A stretch of 44,312 nt of DNA from Thiomicrospira sp. (GTDB lineage: Bacteria > Pseudomonadota > Gammaproteobacteria > Thiomicrospirales > Thiomicrospiraceae): NCBI RefSeq assembly GCF_014859555.1, contig NZ_JACUTY010000012.1, forward strand, positions 1 through 44,312, read 5' to 3'. Shown here in pieces: positions 8,580 to 19,548 of this stretch. The notes under the pieces were generated by a model. It was not told where the DNA came from and searched no databases. It saw nothing but the letters and a program-made list of their open reading frames with translations. The position numbers and the translations under genes were made by a program. Position 1 is the first letter of the stretch. Each line of letters opens with the position of its first letter.

Positions 8580-9071
8580 TTAACGGTACTTAGCATCCGC
8601 AGCTCGATCGGCTGCGATTTGGGCTTCATGCTTGTCACCAAACGCTAACAACTTATCTTTCGTCATAATGTGTTGACCACGCTCATCGAACGCATATTCA
8701 AATACCCGTGTTTCGACAACGGCGTCAACTGGACAAGCTTCTTCACAAAACCCACAGTAAATACACTTAAACATATCAATATCGTAAACCGTGGTGCGAC
8801 GCGAACCATCACTACGTTCTTCGGCTTCAATCGTAATTGCGTTAGCCGGACAAACTGCTTCACACAATTTACACGCGATACAGCGCTCTTCACCGTTGGC
8901 ATAACGACGCAAAGCGTGGTGACCACGAAAACGCGGCGACATAGGTGTTTTTTCTTCTGGATAACGAACCGTTATTTTCTTTTTAAAAAAGTACTTACCC
9001 GTTACCGCCAGACCTTTAAATAACTCGATGAGACCAAAGGTCTTAACCTGATGTTTTAAAAATGCAATCAT
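8580..9071 (-). CDS. nuoI: NADH-quinone oxidoreductase subunit I (8Fe ferredoxin)
   Basis: This peripheral-arm subunit carries clusters N6a and N6b. Two CxxCxxCxxxCP motifs are complete: [12 protein letters not shown] (Cys 64, 67, 70, 74) and [12 protein letters not shown] (Cys 103, 106, 109, 113). An N-terminal amphipathic region anchors it at the membrane. I chose ATG 9071, which has GAGG seven bases upstream, over the TTG at 9077. The product is 163 residues, normal for a proteobacterial NuoI. It lies just after nuoH (the gap includes the ribosome binding site). Confidence 0.97.
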   Translation of the reverse strand: MIAFLKHQVKTFGLIELFKGLAVTGKYFFKKKITVRYPEEKTPMSPRFRGHHALRRYANGEERCIACKLCEAVCPANAITIEAEERSDGSRRTTVYDIDMFKCIYCGFCEEACPVDAVVETRVFEYAFDERGQHIMTKDKLLAFGDKHEAQIAADRAADAKYR

Positions 9072-9084
9072 GTTCAAACCTCAC

Positions 9085-10146
9085 TCAATTAAACCAGGGG
9101 CCAATGCTGAAGTAATGCATTAAACCAACTACAAATACCCAAACGATGGTGACAGGAATCAATACTTTCCAGCCCAAACGCATCAACTGGTCATAACGAT
9201 AACGTGGGAAAGTCGCACGGAACCACAAGAAACAGAAGAGTAAAAAGGCGACTTTTAAGAACAGCCAAACAAAACCTGGAATCCAAGCGGTTAGCGGATC
9301 AAGCAGGATAATGCCTTCAAATGGCGAATACCAACCCCCCAAGAACATAATCGCGGTCATGAACGAGATTAGAATCATCATGGCGTATTCTGCCAACATG
9401 AAAATACCAAATGTAATCCCTGAGTATTCGACATGGAAGCCAGCAACGATTTCGGCTTCGCCTTCAACCACGTCAAATGGCGCGCGGTTTGTTTCGGCTA
9501 AGCCCGAAATAAAATACACCGCAAACATAGGAAGCAATGGAATCCAGTACCAGTTCCAAAATCCACCTTGCTGTCCATGTACGATTTCGGTTAAGTTCAT
9601 ACTACCAGCAACCATTAGAACCGTGACTAACGCAAAGCCCATCGCAATTTCATAGGATATTTTTTGAGCTGAACCACGCAAAGCGCCTAAGAATGCATAC
9701 TTAGAGTTTGATGCCCAACCAGCAATAATCACACCGTAAACAACAATTGACGAAACCGCTAATACATACATCACGCCTACATTCAAATCGGATGCGACCA
9801 CACCTTCATCAAACGGAATAACCGCCCATGCCGCAATCACTGGGGCAAAGGCTAAAATTGGTGCGATAAGAAATAGATAAGCATTTGACTCGGTTGGTCT
9901 AATCACCTCTTTCATAATAAGCTTGATGACATCTGCAAACGGTTGCAATATGCCATAAGGCCCAACCCTGTTCGGCCCCATTCTGACCTGCATAAAACCA
10001 ATAACTTTACGCTCAGCTAGAGTCAAAAATGCCACGGCCAAAATAACCGGTACAACAACAATCAAAACTTGAATCACCAAGGTGATCATAATAGCCAACC
10101 AATCCCATAAGAAAACGCTTAGCCAGCTTTCTAAAGCATTAAACAT
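9085..10146 (-). CDS. nuoH: NADH-quinone oxidoreductase subunit H
   Basis: This 353-residue membrane subunit lies at the junction of the two arms and forms part of the quinone chamber. Signatures are [20 protein letters not shown] (about 45-64) and the Glu-rich loop [20 protein letters not shown] (about 219-238), both typical of NuoH/ND1. Eight or nine transmembrane helices are visible. It lies 14 bases after nuoG. Confidence 0.97.
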   Translation of the reverse strand: MFNALESWLSVFLWDWLAIMITLVIQVLIVVVPVILAVAFLTLAERKVIGFMQVRMGPNRVGPYGILQPFADVIKLIMKEVIRPTESNAYLFLIAPILAFAPVIAAWAVIPFDEGVVASDLNVGVMYVLAVSSIVVYGVIIAGWASNSKYAFLGALRGSAQKISYEIAMGFALVTVLMVAGSMNLTEIVHGQQGGFWNWYWIPLLPMFAVYFISGLAETNRAPFDVVEGEAEIVAGFHVEYSGITFGIFMLAEYAMMILISFMTAIMFLGGWYSPFEGIILLDPLTAWIPGFVWLFLKVAFLLFCFLWFRATFPRYRYDQLMRLGWKVLIPVTIVWVFVVGLMHYFSIGPWFN

Positions 10147-10160
10147 ACACTTTTCCTTTA

Positions 10161-12278
10161 TTATTCAGGTTGACTAATATGACGCGCATCGGCATCCGGC
10201 GTGGCTTGCAAGGCAGGCGAACGACGAACCAAGGCATCTACCGAGTAAGGCGATACGAAATCAATGCTGTTAGCTGGTGTGATTTTATCTACCAACCCAA
10301 CGCTTAAGCTTTCATAATCAGCCGACTTCACTTCTAAATTAAGCGCCTGAATCTCCGTTAAAATCTCGTTGGTGTTGACATAGTCAAAACCGCTTTGATC
10401 AAACATATTGCCTAAAACCCGTAGAATTTTCCAAAGGGGTTTTGCTTCTGGCTTGGCATTTGCCACCATTTTGAAGCTTTGCCAGTCCCCTTGTGCATTG
10501 ATGTAAGTGCCGGCATTTTCGGCAAACATAGCCATAGGTAACATAAAGTCTGCGTAACCACGTTGTGTAACACTGTCAAAACCTGTGACGTTAATAACCA
10601 ACTCAGCATTTTGCATGGCTTTAAGTGCATCCATCCCGCGCATCGCATCTTGTTCAGGTTCGACACCCAGGTTAATGAATACCTTTTTACCTTCTGCTAA
10701 CCAATCATTAAGATTGTCTGCTGAGTGCTCAGTTAACAACAGGCTAGCGCCTTGTGTGTTGGCAGACATTGGCAGATCACTGAAAACACTGCCAGTAACC
10801 TTGGCTAATAACGCGGCTAAACGCGATAAGATCGAGTAGTTTTCATCCATCTGTGCGCGCTGACCCAGCATCACACAAGCTTTGTCGGCGTTTAATAAAG
10901 ATTCGGCTATCGCTTTATGTTGATCCGATGGCTTAACATCAGACAACCAGGCCTGGTTGTCTGATTTAGTCAATTCAACGGCGGCCTTGGTAATCGCAGC
11001 TAAGTCTTCGACCATATCTGGCGCGACAAGCTCATTTGCTACCTTGTAGTTATAGTCCAATACAATTGGGTTAAGCGTATTGATTTGCGCCCCGGCTAAA
11101 TGCGCTTTACGCACTCGGTTATTAAGCAAAGGCAACTCTTTTCTTAAGTAAGAGCCAACCATAAAGACTGAGTTTAAGTTTTCAATGTCTCTAAATGACT
11201 GCCCCAGGGAAGGTTTAACACCAGCGCCGTCACCACGGAAATCTTGCTGACGAAGTCGTGATTCGATGGCACACACACCTAAACCGTTAAATAACTTTTT
11301 AGTTAAATACAGCTCTTCCAGTGTCGCATTCGGGGAAACCAATACAACCACCTCTTCTGGCTTGGCCAGATAAGGCTTTAACTTGACGACCAAATGTTCT
11401 AAGGCCGATTCCCACTCTAACTGCTGCCAACCTGCATCAGTTTTTAACATAGGCGAAGATAAACGATCTACCGAATTAAGGGCTTCATAAGAATAACGAT
11501 CCCGATCTGAAATCCAGGTTTCGTTAATGGCTTCATTTTCGGCTGGCACCACGCGCATTACTTCATTTTTACGTGTGTGCACTAAAATATTTGATCCCAC
11601 ACTGTCATGTGGTGAAATGGTGGCATGAGCAATCAATTCCCAAGCACGGGCTTTGTAACGAAAAGGTTTCGACGTTAAGGCACCAACAGGACATAAATCA
11701 ATCATGTTACCCGACAGCTCTGAACCGATTGATTTTTCAATATAAGTTCCAATTTCCATCCATTCGCTACGACCCGTTACTCCTAACTCTTTTAAGCCGG
11801 CAATTTCCTGTCCAAAACGTACACAACGTGTGCAGTGGATACAACGAGTCATATCGGTTTGAATTAACGAGCCTACATTGCGATCACCTACAATTCGTTT
11901 GGCTTCAGAATAACGTGAAATATCATCACCATAATCCATCGCAACATCTTGTAGCTCACACTCGCCACCTTGGTCACAAATTGGACAGTCCAATGGGTGG
12001 TTAATTAACAAAAACTCCATAACGGATTTTTGAGCGGCAATCGCTTTTGGAGAACGTGTGTTAACACGCATACCGTCTGTCACCGGTGTGGCACAAGCCG
12101 GGATCGCTTTAGGCGCGCCCTCGACCTCAACTAAACACATACGACAGTTTGCTGCGATAGAAAGTTTTTTGTGGTAGCAAAAGCGTGGGATAGCTATCGA
12201 TGCGCCATCGGCTACATCAATTAACATTTCTCCCTCACGAGCTTCTACAACCTGACCATTTATCTCGACTTTTACCAT
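10161..12278 (-). CDS. nuoG: NADH-quinone oxidoreductase subunit G
   Basis: This 705-residue iron-sulfur subunit is shorter than E. coli NuoG (about 900). The [2Fe-2S] ligands are Cys34, 45, 48 and 62. The His-Cys3 cluster ligands are His94, Cys98, 101 and 107. The second [4Fe-4S] ligands are Cys146, 149, 152 and 196. The molybdopterin-like domain follows. At the place where E. coli has the N7 cysteines (start of that domain, about residue 225) there are none ([18 protein letters not shown]), so cluster N7 should be absent, as in many proteobacteria and mitochondria. A 28-bp perfect palindrome centred on ACCAGGCCTGGT lies within the gene at 10938-10965. Confidence 0.97.
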   Translation of the reverse strand: MVKVEINGQVVEAREGEMLIDVADGASIAIPRFCYHKKLSIAANCRMCLVEVEGAPKAIPACATPVTDGMRVNTRSPKAIAAQKSVMEFLLINHPLDCPICDQGGECELQDVAMDYGDDISRYSEAKRIVGDRNVGSLIQTDMTRCIHCTRCVRFGQEIAGLKELGVTGRSEWMEIGTYIEKSIGSELSGNMIDLCPVGALTSKPFRYKARAWELIAHATISPHDSVGSNILVHTRKNEVMRVVPAENEAINETWISDRDRYSYEALNSVDRLSSPMLKTDAGWQQLEWESALEHLVVKLKPYLAKPEEVVVLVSPNATLEELYLTKKLFNGLGVCAIESRLRQQDFRGDGAGVKPSLGQSFRDIENLNSVFMVGSYLRKELPLLNNRVRKAHLAGAQINTLNPIVLDYNYKVANELVAPDMVEDLAAITKAAVELTKSDNQAWLSDVKPSDQHKAIAESLLNADKACVMLGQRAQMDENYSILSRLAALLAKVTGSVFSDLPMSANTQGASLLLTEHSADNLNDWLAEGKKVFINLGVEPEQDAMRGMDALKAMQNAELVINVTGFDSVTQRGYADFMLPMAMFAENAGTYINAQGDWQSFKMVANAKPEAKPLWKILRVLGNMFDQSGFDYVNTNEILTEIQALNLEVKSADYESLSVGLVDKITPANSIDFVSPYSVDALVRRSPALQATPDADARHISQPE
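10938..10965. repeat. 28-bp perfect palindrome containing ACCAGGCCTGGT in nuoG
   Basis: The 12-bp core lies at 10946-10957. The flanks ATCAGACA and TGTCTGAT extend the dyad to 28 bp without mismatch. Read on the minus strand as Ser-Asp-Asn-Gln-Ala-Trp-Leu-Ser-Asp. Confidence 0.85.
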
Positions 12279-12308
12279 AATTCTTAACCTAATATTCGAC
12301 GCTTAAAT

Positions 12309-13589
12309 TTAAGCGCGGTCGAAAATACTGCATCCGTGATCAATATAATGACGGAACTCATGTTCAAAATGTTGCAAGAAGCTTGTCACCGGGATCGCCG
12401 CTGCATCTCCTAAACCACAAATTACGCGCCCCATAATTTTGCCCGAGACGTCTTTTAATGTTTCTATATCTTCTGGACGCCCTTTGCCCTGGCGGATGCG
12501 GTGCACAACACGATACATCCAACCCGTACCTTCACGGCATGGCGTACATTGACCGCATGATTCGTCATAATAGAACCAGGTCAAACGCTCTAAGGCTTTT
12601 ACCATATCTGTTTGGTTATCCATAATAATGACCGAGCCCGCACCAAGGAATGAACCCGCTTTGGCAATTGAGTCATAATCCATCGTCATGGCTAAAGCTT
12701 TATCGGCTGGTAATACGGCGGTTGAAGAACCACCCGGAATAACCGCTTTCAATTCGCGCCCTTGCCAAACACCACCTGCTAGTTCAAGTAAATCTTTAAA
12801 AGACGTACCCAGTGGAATTTCAAAGTTACCCGGTTTTTCAATATGGCCTGACATGGAGAAGAGCTTGGTTCCGCCCGCATTCGGTACGCCAAGTTTGGCA
12901 AACCAGTCGCCTCCTTTGGCTAAAATCATCGGAATCGAAGCTAGGGTCTCTGTGTTATTGATCGTAGTTGGACGCCCATATACGCCATAACTGGCCGGGA
13001 AAGGAGGCTTAAATCTTGGCTGGCCTTTTTTACCTTCCAAGGATTCAATCAAGGCGGTTTCTTCACCACAAATATAAGCACCCGCACCCTGGTGGGCGTG
13101 AAGATCAAAATCGTAACCTGACCCTAAGATATTCGTACCAAGCAAGCCAGCTTTTCGTGCTTGCGTAATGGCACCGGTAAAACGTTCATAAGGCTCCCAA
13201 AACTCACCACGAATGTAGTTGTAACCAGTATTGGCTCCAATTACATAACCTGCGATCATCATGCCTTCGATTAGCTGATGTGGGTTATAACGCATAATGT
13301 CACGATCTTTAAACGTACCTGGTTCACTTTCATCCGAGTTACAAACAATATACTTTGGGCCTGGTGCTTGACGGTTCATAAAACTCCATTTCAAGCCAGT
13401 TGGGAAACCAGCACCACCACGACCACGTAAATTAGAGGTCTTCACTTCGTCAATAATTTCTTGCGGGCTCAATTCACCGGCCAGAACTTTTTTCCAAATC
13501 TGGTAGCCACCTTGCGCTATATATGTGTTGATATCCCACGAGTTTTCTAGATGGTTATTGCGATAACAACAAAGATTTAATTCAACCAT
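12309..13589 (-). CDS. nuoF: NADH-quinone oxidoreductase subunit F (FMN/NADH-binding)
   Basis: This 426-residue NADH dehydrogenase subunit holds FMN and cluster N3. The FMN/NADH-binding glycine loop [12 protein letters not shown] is at about 54-65. The iron-sulfur ligands are in [11 protein letters not shown] (about 345-355) plus the Cys in [12 protein letters not shown] near 391. It pairs with NuoE and NuoG in the peripheral arm. It starts 2 bases after nuoE, and the length is normal (E. coli 445). Confidence 0.97.
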   Translation of the reverse strand: MVELNLCCYRNNHLENSWDINTYIAQGGYQIWKKVLAGELSPQEIIDEVKTSNLRGRGGAGFPTGLKWSFMNRQAPGPKYIVCNSDESEPGTFKDRDIMRYNPHQLIEGMMIAGYVIGANTGYNYIRGEFWEPYERFTGAITQARKAGLLGTNILGSGYDFDLHAHQGAGAYICGEETALIESLEGKKGQPRFKPPFPASYGVYGRPTTINNTETLASIPMILAKGGDWFAKLGVPNAGGTKLFSMSGHIEKPGNFEIPLGTSFKDLLELAGGVWQGRELKAVIPGGSSTAVLPADKALAMTMDYDSIAKAGSFLGAGSVIIMDNQTDMVKALERLTWFYYDESCGQCTPCREGTGWMYRVVHRIRQGKGRPEDIETLKDVSGKIMGRVICGLGDAAAIPVTSFLQHFEHEFRHYIDHGCSIFDRA

Positions 13590-13591
13590 AA

Positions 13592-14095
13592 TTACTCCAA
13601 GTTATCCAATATTTCATCTAGTCGAGCTTCCGTGAGGTCTTCATAATAGACCTTACCTAACTGCATCATCGGTGCACCACCACATGCACCTAAACACTCA
13701 ACCTTTTTGATTGAAAACTTGCCGTCTGCGGTGACTTCGCCCACCCCGACACCCAGTTTTTTCTGGAGGTGTTCAAGCAATTCATCGCTGCCGCGCAACA
13801 TGCAAGAAATATTTGTACACAAACAAATCTTATGACGCCCCACGGGCTTATGCTCAAAGTTAGAGTAAAAAGTGGCGACTTCATAAACTGAAATAGCGGG
13901 CATCTCTAAGTAGTTAGCCACCTGATCCATTAAATCACGTGTTAAATGCCCACCATTCACCTCTTGGACAATACGTAAAGACGCAATCACAGCGGATTGC
14001 TTTTGATCGTCTGGATATCGAGCCAACCAACGATCAATACGGGTTTTAACATCCCCTTGAATGATGTTACTACTTCCTGAACTAACCGTGCTCAT
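13592..14095 (-). CDS. nuoE: NADH-quinone oxidoreductase subunit E
   Basis: This 167-residue thioredoxin-like [2Fe-2S] subunit carries cluster N1a. The ligands are in [11 protein letters not shown] (two Cys) and [13 protein letters not shown] (two Cys), the C-x4/5-C and C-x3-C pattern of the family. The N-terminal helical bundle includes [16 protein letters not shown]. The start codon overlaps the nuoD stop as ATGA (14092-14095), so translation is likely coupled. Confidence 0.97.
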   Translation of the reverse strand: MSTVSSGSSNIIQGDVKTRIDRWLARYPDDQKQSAVIASLRIVQEVNGGHLTRDLMDQVANYLEMPAISVYEVATFYSNFEHKPVGRHKICLCTNISCMLRGSDELLEHLQKKLGVGVGEVTADGKFSIKKVECLGACGGAPMMQLGKVYYEDLTEARLDEILDNLE

Positions 14096-15345
14096 CGATC
14101 AATCTCCCCAAATACAATATCCTGCGTACCGATAATCGCGACTACGTCTGCAATCATGTGACCTTTTGCCATTTCATCCAAGGCGGCAAGGTGTGGAAAA
14201 CCGGGTGCGCGTACTTTTAAACGATAAGGTTTGTTTGCACCATCCGACACCATGTAAATCCCAAACTCACCCTTAGGATGTTCAACTGCACTATACACTT
14301 CGCCTTCAGGGACGATAAATCCATCGGTGAACAGTTTGAAATGATGAATGAGCGCTTCCATATTTGATTTTGCATCTTGTCTAGAAGGCGGCGTAACTTT
14401 GTGGTCGTCGGCAATAACGCGACCTGGGTTTTTCTTTAACCAGTCCACACATTGCTTGATGATTTTGTTAGATTCGCGCATTTCTGCGACGCGTACCAAG
14501 TAACGATCATAACTATCGCCCGTTTTACCAACTGGAATATCAAAATCTAACCGATCATATACTTCGTATGGCTGAGTTTTGCGTAAATCCCATGCAATTC
14601 CAGAACCACGCAACATCGGACCGGTAAAGCCCAATTGCAAAGCACGCTCTGGTGATACGATACCGATATCAACCGTTCGCTGCTTCCAAATACGATTATC
14701 GGTTAATAAAGTCTCATATTCATCAATATAGCCCGGGAAGCGTTCAGTAAAAGCTTCAATAAAATCGAGCAACGAACCTTCACGGGTTTCGTTTAACTTA
14801 TCGAGGTTTTTACCCTTGTGCCATTCAGATTCACTGTATTTTGCCATCGTATCCGGTAAATCACGATATACGCCACCTGGACGATAATAGGTCGCGTGCA
14901 TTCTCGCACCCGATACCGCTTCATAGCAATCCATCAAGTCTTCACGCTCACGGAAAGCATATAAGAAAACGGTCATCGCACCAATATCTAAGGCATGCGC
15001 ACCTAACCACATTAAATGATTTAGAACGCGTGTAATTTCATCAAACATAACGCGAATATATTGCGCACGTTCGGGAACCTCAACACCTAACATTTTTTCA
15101 ATCGCCATCACATAAGCATGTTCATTTGACATCATGGATACATAGTCCAAACGATCCATATAGCCTATTGATTGATTATAGGGTTTATATTCAGCCAGTT
15201 TTTCAGTACCACGGTGTAATAGTCCGATATGGGGGTCAGCGCGTACAATGGTTTCACCATCTAACTCAAGCACAAGGCGTAGCACGCCGTGAGCTGAAGG
15301 ATGCTGAGGACCAAAGTTAAGGGTATAGTTGCGAATTTCAGGCAT
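14092..15345 (-). CDS. nuoD: NADH-quinone oxidoreductase subunit D
   Basis: This 417-residue 49-kDa-type subunit lines the quinone-binding site with NuoB. It has the family motifs [22 protein letters not shown] (here starting at Asn10), [12 protein letters not shown] and the C-terminal [16 protein letters not shown]. It is separate from nuoC, not fused as in E. coli. It lies 24 bases after nuoC and overlaps nuoE by 4 bases. Confidence 0.97.
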   Translation of the reverse strand: MPEIRNYTLNFGPQHPSAHGVLRLVLELDGETIVRADPHIGLLHRGTEKLAEYKPYNQSIGYMDRLDYVSMMSNEHAYVMAIEKMLGVEVPERAQYIRVMFDEITRVLNHLMWLGAHALDIGAMTVFLYAFREREDLMDCYEAVSGARMHATYYRPGGVYRDLPDTMAKYSESEWHKGKNLDKLNETREGSLLDFIEAFTERFPGYIDEYETLLTDNRIWKQRTVDIGIVSPERALQLGFTGPMLRGSGIAWDLRKTQPYEVYDRLDFDIPVGKTGDSYDRYLVRVAEMRESNKIIKQCVDWLKKNPGRVIADDHKVTPPSRQDAKSNMEALIHHFKLFTDGFIVPEGEVYSAVEHPKGEFGIYMVSDGANKPYRLKVRAPGFPHLAALDEMAKGHMIADVVAIIGTQDIVFGEIDR

Positions 15346-15369
15346 AGCTATCTCAATCCTTATCAGAAC

Positions 15370-16023
15370 TTAGTTGCGAATGACTCGTGGTACATTCACT
15401 CTATTCTCAATACTTACTGGTTCGTATACAACTCGACCTTTTTCAGAGTCGTAGCGCATTTCTACATGACCAACAAGTGGAAAATCTTTACGCAATGGAT
15501 GCCCTACAAAACCGTAATCTGTCAAGATACGACGTAAGTCTGGGTGTCCACTAAATAAAATACCGAATAAATCAAATGCCTCACGTTCAAACCAATTGGC
15601 AGATGACCAAACATCCACTACTGAGTCTACAATAGGTTGTTGACTATTAGTTGGCGAGGTCTTAACACGAATACGCAAATTGTTTTGAATTGATAATAAA
15701 TGATAAACAACCGCAAACCGGCGCTCAGGATACAAATTTTCGGTGTCAGCCGCGACATCAAAATCAAATACCCCTCGACTAAAACCTGAATTGCTCGCTT
15801 GTGCACTTTCCCAATTCGCCTGACCATAACTTAAATAATCAACACCACAAAGATCAACAAGCAGTTCAAAACCTAGCTCATCTCGCATTCTAGTCAATAG
15901 AGACTTAGTGTCCTCTGGTGCAAGTTCGATGGTTAATTCGTCGAACTCAATTTTCATATTGACTAAACGATCGCCAATCAGTTCATTCACACGTGTTTGC
16001 AAATCTAATACAGACTGTTTCAT
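15370..16023 (-). CDS. nuoC: NADH-quinone oxidoreductase subunit C
   Basis: This 217-residue 30-kDa-type subunit of the peripheral arm has the diagnostic stretch [24 protein letters not shown] (shown here in part) at about 140-165, then a Gly-His-Pro-Leu-Arg-Lys-Asp-Phe-Pro segment. The central acidic loop includes [20 protein letters not shown], a modest insertion. It is a free subunit, not fused to NuoD. Confidence 0.96.
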   Translation of the reverse strand: MKQSVLDLQTRVNELIGDRLVNMKIEFDELTIELAPEDTKSLLTRMRDELGFELLVDLCGVDYLSYGQANWESAQASNSGFSRGVFDFDVAADTENLYPERRFAVVYHLLSIQNNLRIRVKTSPTNSQQPIVDSVVDVWSSANWFEREAFDLFGILFSGHPDLRRILTDYGFVGHPLRKDFPLVGHVEMRYDSEKGRVVYEPVSIENRVNVPRVIRN

Positions 16024-16056
16024 AAAATTCTACCGTTGTTACCTAGGTTGAACACA

Positions 16057-16533
16057 CTATCTAGCGATCGTATTGGTGCTGCGGATTTTATTTTGGAGCT
16101 GGATGATTCCGTACAACAACGCCTCGGCGGTTGGTGGGCATCCCGGAACATAAACATCAACCGGTACAATGCGGTCACAACCTCTTACGACCGAATAGGA
16201 ATAGTGATAATAGCCACCGCCATTTGCACAAGAACCCATAGAGATCACCCAACGCGGTTCCGCCATCTGGTCATAAACCTTTCGCAAAGCTGGGGCCATT
16301 TTATTAACTAACGTGCCCGCAACAATCATGACATCCGACTGACGTGGGCTGGGGCGAAAGATAATACCAAAGCGATCCAGGTCATAACGTGCCGCGCCAG
16401 CATGCATCATCTCCACCGCACAGCAAGCGAGACCAAAGGTCATCGGCCACATTGAGCCCGTTCGAGCCCAATTAATGAGCTTATCAGCCGAGGTGGTGAT
16501 TACACCTTCTTTCAATACGCCTTCTATTCCCAT
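16057..16533 (-). CDS. nuoB: NADH-quinone oxidoreductase subunit B
   Basis: This 158-residue subunit carries cluster N2, the last electron donor to quinone. It has the adjacent cysteine pair in [10 protein letters not shown], the Cys of GSCANGGG and the Cys-Pro-Pro of [12 protein letters not shown] chose ATG 16533 because AGGGGGCGC lies just upstream. The longer frame would need a GTG at 16554. The gene overlaps the nuoA stop by about 10 bases. Confidence 0.97.
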   Translation of the reverse strand: MGIEGVLKEGVITTSADKLINWARTGSMWPMTFGLACCAVEMMHAGAARYDLDRFGIIFRPSPRQSDVMIVAGTLVNKMAPALRKVYDQMAEPRWVISMGSCANGGGYYHYSYSVVRGCDRIVPVDVYVPGCPPTAEALLYGIIQLQNKIRSTNTIAR

Positions 16534-16880
16534 TCTAGCGCCCCCTTTCTCCACTCATAAATAAAGCCCACAACCAATAAAGACAGGAAAACAGCCATTG
16601 ACAACAGTCCAAATAAGCCGATTTCATCTAAAACAATGGCCCATGGGAATAAAAATGCAATTTCGAGGTCAAAAATAATAAACAGAATGGCGACCAAATA
16701 GAAACGCACATCAAACTTCATGCGTGAATCTTCAAAGGCTTCAAAACCACACTCGTAGGGAGAGTTTTTTTCTGAATCTGGTCTACTTGGTGCCAACACA
16801 AAACTCATGACGAGTGGGCCGATACCAAACAGTACACCCAAAACAATAAACGCCAGTATTGGCAAATAGTTTTCTAGCAT
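16524..16880 (-). CDS. nuoA: NADH-quinone oxidoreductase subunit A
   Basis: This 118-residue membrane subunit has three transmembrane helices and begins the operon. The conserved loop between helices 1 and 2, [20 protein letters not shown], holds the family Cys near the quinone site. The following helix contains the [16 protein letters not shown] signature. AGAGGTGGG lies upstream as ribosome binding site. The tRNA-Leu gene ends only 59 bases before the start. Confidence 0.97.
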   Translation of the reverse strand: MLENYLPILAFIVLGVLFGIGPLVMSFVLAPSRPDSEKNSPYECGFEAFEDSRMKFDVRFYLVAILFIIFDLEIAFLFPWAIVLDEIGLFGLLSMAVFLSLLVVGFIYEWRKGALEWE

Positions 16881-16939
16881 CGGTTAACCCACCTCTTCTA
16901 GTATTAATAATAAGCTGGACTGTTCCGGCTTATAAAAAA

Positions 16940-17024
16940 TGGTGCCGATGGCCGGACTCGAACCGGCACAGCTTTCGCCACTACCCCCTCAAGATAGCGT
17001 GTCTACCAATTTCACCACATCGGC
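16940..17024 (-). tRNA. tRNA-Leu (anticodon GAG)
   Basis: The minus strand gives an 85-nt class II tRNA starting GCCGATGTGG, with anticodon loop TTGAGGG between stems CTATC and GGTAG. It has a long variable arm, T-loop GGTTCGAGTCC and an encoded CCA. The acceptor stem GCCGATG/CATCGGC is fully paired. It lies 12 bases after secG, matching the conserved gammaproteobacterial pair secG-leuU. Confidence 0.95.
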
Positions 17025-17036
17025 TAGTGTTAAAAA

Positions 17037-17357
17037 TTAATTTGGAACCACAGGTGCATCCGAGCGAGAATCGTCTTCTGGAATTGAGGTCGTTTGCTCA
17101 GATACCACACTTTTGTAACCTTTTACTTCTTTGCTGGCAATGTAGGCCAATGACAAACTGGTAATAAAAAACAAGGTGGCTAACACAGCCGTTGTTCTAG
17201 ACAAGAAATTGGCTGAGCCACGGCTACCGAAAACAGATTGTGACGAGCCGCCACCAAAGCTTGCACCGGCATCTGCACCCTTACCCTGCTGTAAAAGAAC
17301 GAGGACAATCAACACAAAGGCGATCAAAATGTGGATTGCTAAAATTATTTCGAACAT
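17037..17357 (-). CDS. secG: Protein-export membrane protein SecG
   Basis: This 106-residue subunit of the SecYEG translocon has two transmembrane helices (about 3-21 and 53-72). The cytoplasmic loop carries the family signature [17 protein letters not shown] followed by Ser-Gln-Ser-Val-Phe-Gly-Ser. The C-terminal tail is polar and acidic. The gene overlaps tpiA by 13 bases and is followed by tRNA-Leu, as in Pseudomonas-type arrangements. Confidence 0.96.
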   Translation of the reverse strand: MFEIILAIHILIAFVLIVLVLLQQGKGADAGASFGGGSSQSVFGSRGSANFLSRTTAVLATLFFITSLSLAYIASKEVKGYKSVVSEQTTSIPEDDSRSDAPVVPN

Positions 17358-18115
17358 GCGTCACCTGCTGCTTCACATATGGCTAAAAAATCAGCTGCAT
17401 TTAATGATGCGCCGCCAATTAGGCCGCCATCAATATCAGTCTGGGAGAACAACTCTTTTGCATTATCTGGCTTAACGCTGCCACCATACTGAATGATTAA
17501 GTTTTTGGCAACAGAGTCATTCTGGTTAGCTACAAGACCACGTATAAAGGCGTGTACATCCTGCGCTTGTTGGGGTGAAGCGGTCATACCGGTTCCAATC
17601 GCCCATACTGGCTCATAAGCGACCACTATGTTAGTGAAAGACTCAACACCCACTTTATCCAAAACGGCTTGCATCTGTGCACTTACAACTTGTTCAGTAA
17701 CATTCGACTCACGTTCTTGCAAGGTTTCACCCACGCACAGAATAGGGGTTAAGCCTTCTGCCAATGCAATAGACACCTTATTGGCGACTTGCTCATCGGT
17801 TTCTGCATACAAGGTACGGCGCTCTGAGTGACCAACAATTACGTAATCGCAACCGACATCTTTCAACATTAAGCCTGTAATTTCGCCTGTAAAGGCACCT
17901 TGCTCTGCAACGTCAGCCATATTTTGGCCACCCACCGCAACCGAACAATTAGCTAAGGTTTGTTTTACATAATCTATATAAACAGATGGAGGGCACACAG
18001 CCATATCCACTGTGTCTAAACGCTCAGCGCGCTCAACCAGCTCTGTTAACAATGTTTGGATCATGGCTTTTGAACCATGCATTTTCCAGTTTCCAGCTAC
18101 AAACGGTCTTCTCAC
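17345..18115 (-). CDS. tpiA: Triosephosphate isomerase
   Basis: This 256-residue TIM-barrel enzyme interconverts dihydroxyacetone phosphate and glyceraldehyde 3-phosphate. Active-site residues are Lys11 (AGNWKM), His96 (VIVGHSERR) and Glu167 ([11 protein letters not shown]). The phosphate-binding loops are present (YGGSV, and Gly-Gly-Leu-Ile-Gly-Gly-Ala-Ser near the end). The start is a GTG preceded by GGAGAGAG. It lies between glmM and secG, with a likely promoter just upstream at 18144-18172. Confidence 0.97.
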   Translation of the reverse strand: MRRPFVAGNWKMHGSKAMIQTLLTELVERAERLDTVDMAVCPPSVYIDYVKQTLANCSVAVGGQNMADVAEQGAFTGEITGLMLKDVGCDYVIVGHSERRTLYAETDEQVANKVSIALAEGLTPILCVGETLQERESNVTEQVVSAQMQAVLDKVGVESFTNIVVAYEPVWAIGTGMTASPQQAQDVHAFIRGLVANQNDSVAKNLIIQYGGSVKPDNAKELFSQTDIDGGLIGGASLNAADFLAICEAAGDACSK

Positions 18116-18143
18116 TCAACTCTCTCCACCAAAAAGTCCGACA

Positions 18144-18172
18144 ATATTAGCGGCTTTAAATCAAAAAAACAA
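18144..18172 (-). promoter_or_regulatory. Candidate sigma-70 promoter for tpiA-secG-tRNA-Leu
   Basis: On the minus strand TTGTTT (18167-18172) and TAATAT (18144-18149) are spaced by 17 bases in the 68-base gap between glmM and tpiA. The spacing and the -10 element are good, the -35 is moderate. The transcript would start about 20-25 bases before the tpiA GTG. It could also supply tRNA-Leu and part of the nuo transcription. Confidence 0.45.
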
Positions 18173-18183
18173 TATTGACAATT

Positions 18184-19524
18184 TTATGAAAACGCTTTCT
18201 TAACAAGTACTGCCAGCTTTTCTACGTAGTTTGAAACCACTTCCTGCTCCGAGGCTTCAACCATCACACGAACCAATGGCTCGGTACCGGAAGCCCGAAT
18301 CAACACACGAGCTTGCCCAGCATAGGTTGTATTAAACGCTTCAATTGCCTTAACTAATTCAACATCTGAATTTAAATCAAACGGCTTTACTACCTTAACG
18401 TTAACTAAACTCATGGGATACTTTTCAACGCCTTCTAGCAATTGAGATAAGCTTTTACCACTTGACTGCATCACACCTAAAACTTGCAACGCCGCGACAA
18501 TACCATCACCGGTTGATGACTTATCCAAACACAATATATGGCCTGAACCCTCCGCGCCGAGCAGCCAACCTCTTTGTTTTAGTTCTTGCATAACGTAGCG
18601 GTCGCCAACATTTGCACGCACAAACTCTAACCCGCGCTGTTTAAGTGCATTTTCAATCCCGAGGTTGGTCATTAAGGTGCCAACCACGCCAGCTTGCTGT
18701 GCATAGGATTGCGTGGCTAGAATATAAAGCAAATCATCGCCATCTAAAACACGGCCGCTATTGTCGACTATCATTAAGCGATCACCGTCGCCATCCAGTG
18801 CAACGCCTAAATCCGCGTTTTCTTGTTTAACCTTCTCAATTAACGCCGCCAAATCTGTTGCGCCACAACCTTGATTAATATTTAAACCATTTGGTTTATC
18901 ACCCATCGAGGTCACTTTTGCGCCTAACTCTTCAAATACGTGAGGTGCCACCTGGTAAGTCGCGCCATGTGCGCAATCGACAACTAAATGCAAGCCATCT
19001 AATCGCTTACTAAGAGAATAGGTGCTTTTACAGTATTCGATATAACGGCCTGGCGCATCAGAAATGCGCTGAGCACGCCCTAAAGTCGCCAATTCTTCCA
19101 GCTGACTATTGATCAACATAGGTTCATCAAATGCCGCTTCAATCGCTAGCTCCATTTCATCCGAAATTTTTAATCCGCTTTCATTAAAAAACTTAATACC
19201 ATTGTCATAGTGTGGGTTATGTGACGCACTAATCACAATACCAATATCGGCATGAAAAGTTCGAGTTAAATAAGCCACAGCAGGCGTCGGCATTGGGCCT
19301 AGCAGTAATACATCAATTCCAGCATAAATCAAACCGGCCTCTAACGCAGACTCGAACATATAACCTGAAATACGCGTATCTTTACCAATTAAAACCTTAG
19401 AAGCCCCGCGAGCCTTAAGTACACGCCCGGTAGCCCAACCTAGTTTTAAAACTTGATCAGGCGTCATTAAGCCTTGACCTACTCGGCAACGTATTCCATC
19501 TGTTCCAAAGTACTTTTTATTCAT
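18184..19524 (-). CDS. glmM: Phosphoglucosamine mutase
   Basis: This 446-residue alpha-D-phosphohexomutase makes glucosamine 1-phosphate for UDP-GlcNAc, the precursor of peptidoglycan and LPS. It has the substrate-entry segment FGTDGIR (6-12), the phosphoserine loop ISASHNP with Ser101, the metal-binding loop DGDGDRLMIV (about 241-250) and the C-terminal phosphate-binding RASGTEPLVRVM (about 407-418). It lies between folP and tpiA, as expected for this cluster. Confidence 0.97.
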   Translation of the reverse strand: MNKKYFGTDGIRCRVGQGLMTPDQVLKLGWATGRVLKARGASKVLIGKDTRISGYMFESALEAGLIYAGIDVLLLGPMPTPAVAYLTRTFHADIGIVISASHNPHYDNGIKFFNESGLKISDEMELAIEAAFDEPMLINSQLEELATLGRAQRISDAPGRYIEYCKSTYSLSKRLDGLHLVVDCAHGATYQVAPHVFEELGAKVTSMGDKPNGLNINQGCGATDLAALIEKVKQENADLGVALDGDGDRLMIVDNSGRVLDGDDLLYILATQSYAQQAGVVGTLMTNLGIENALKQRGLEFVRANVGDRYVMQELKQRGWLLGAEGSGHILCLDKSSTGDGIVAALQVLGVMQSSGKSLSQLLEGVEKYPMSLVNVKVVKPFDLNSDVELVKAIEAFNTTYAGQARVLIRASGTEPLVRVMVEASEQEVVSNYVEKLAVLVKKAFS

Positions 19525-19548
19525 TGTTTAATTCCAGTCTTAGCGAGT

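Noticed and set aside
11573-12004. Plus-strand ORF of 143 codons within nuoG
   Set aside because: Antisense to the highly conserved iron-sulfur region of nuoG. His/Cys-rich shadow composition, no start signals.
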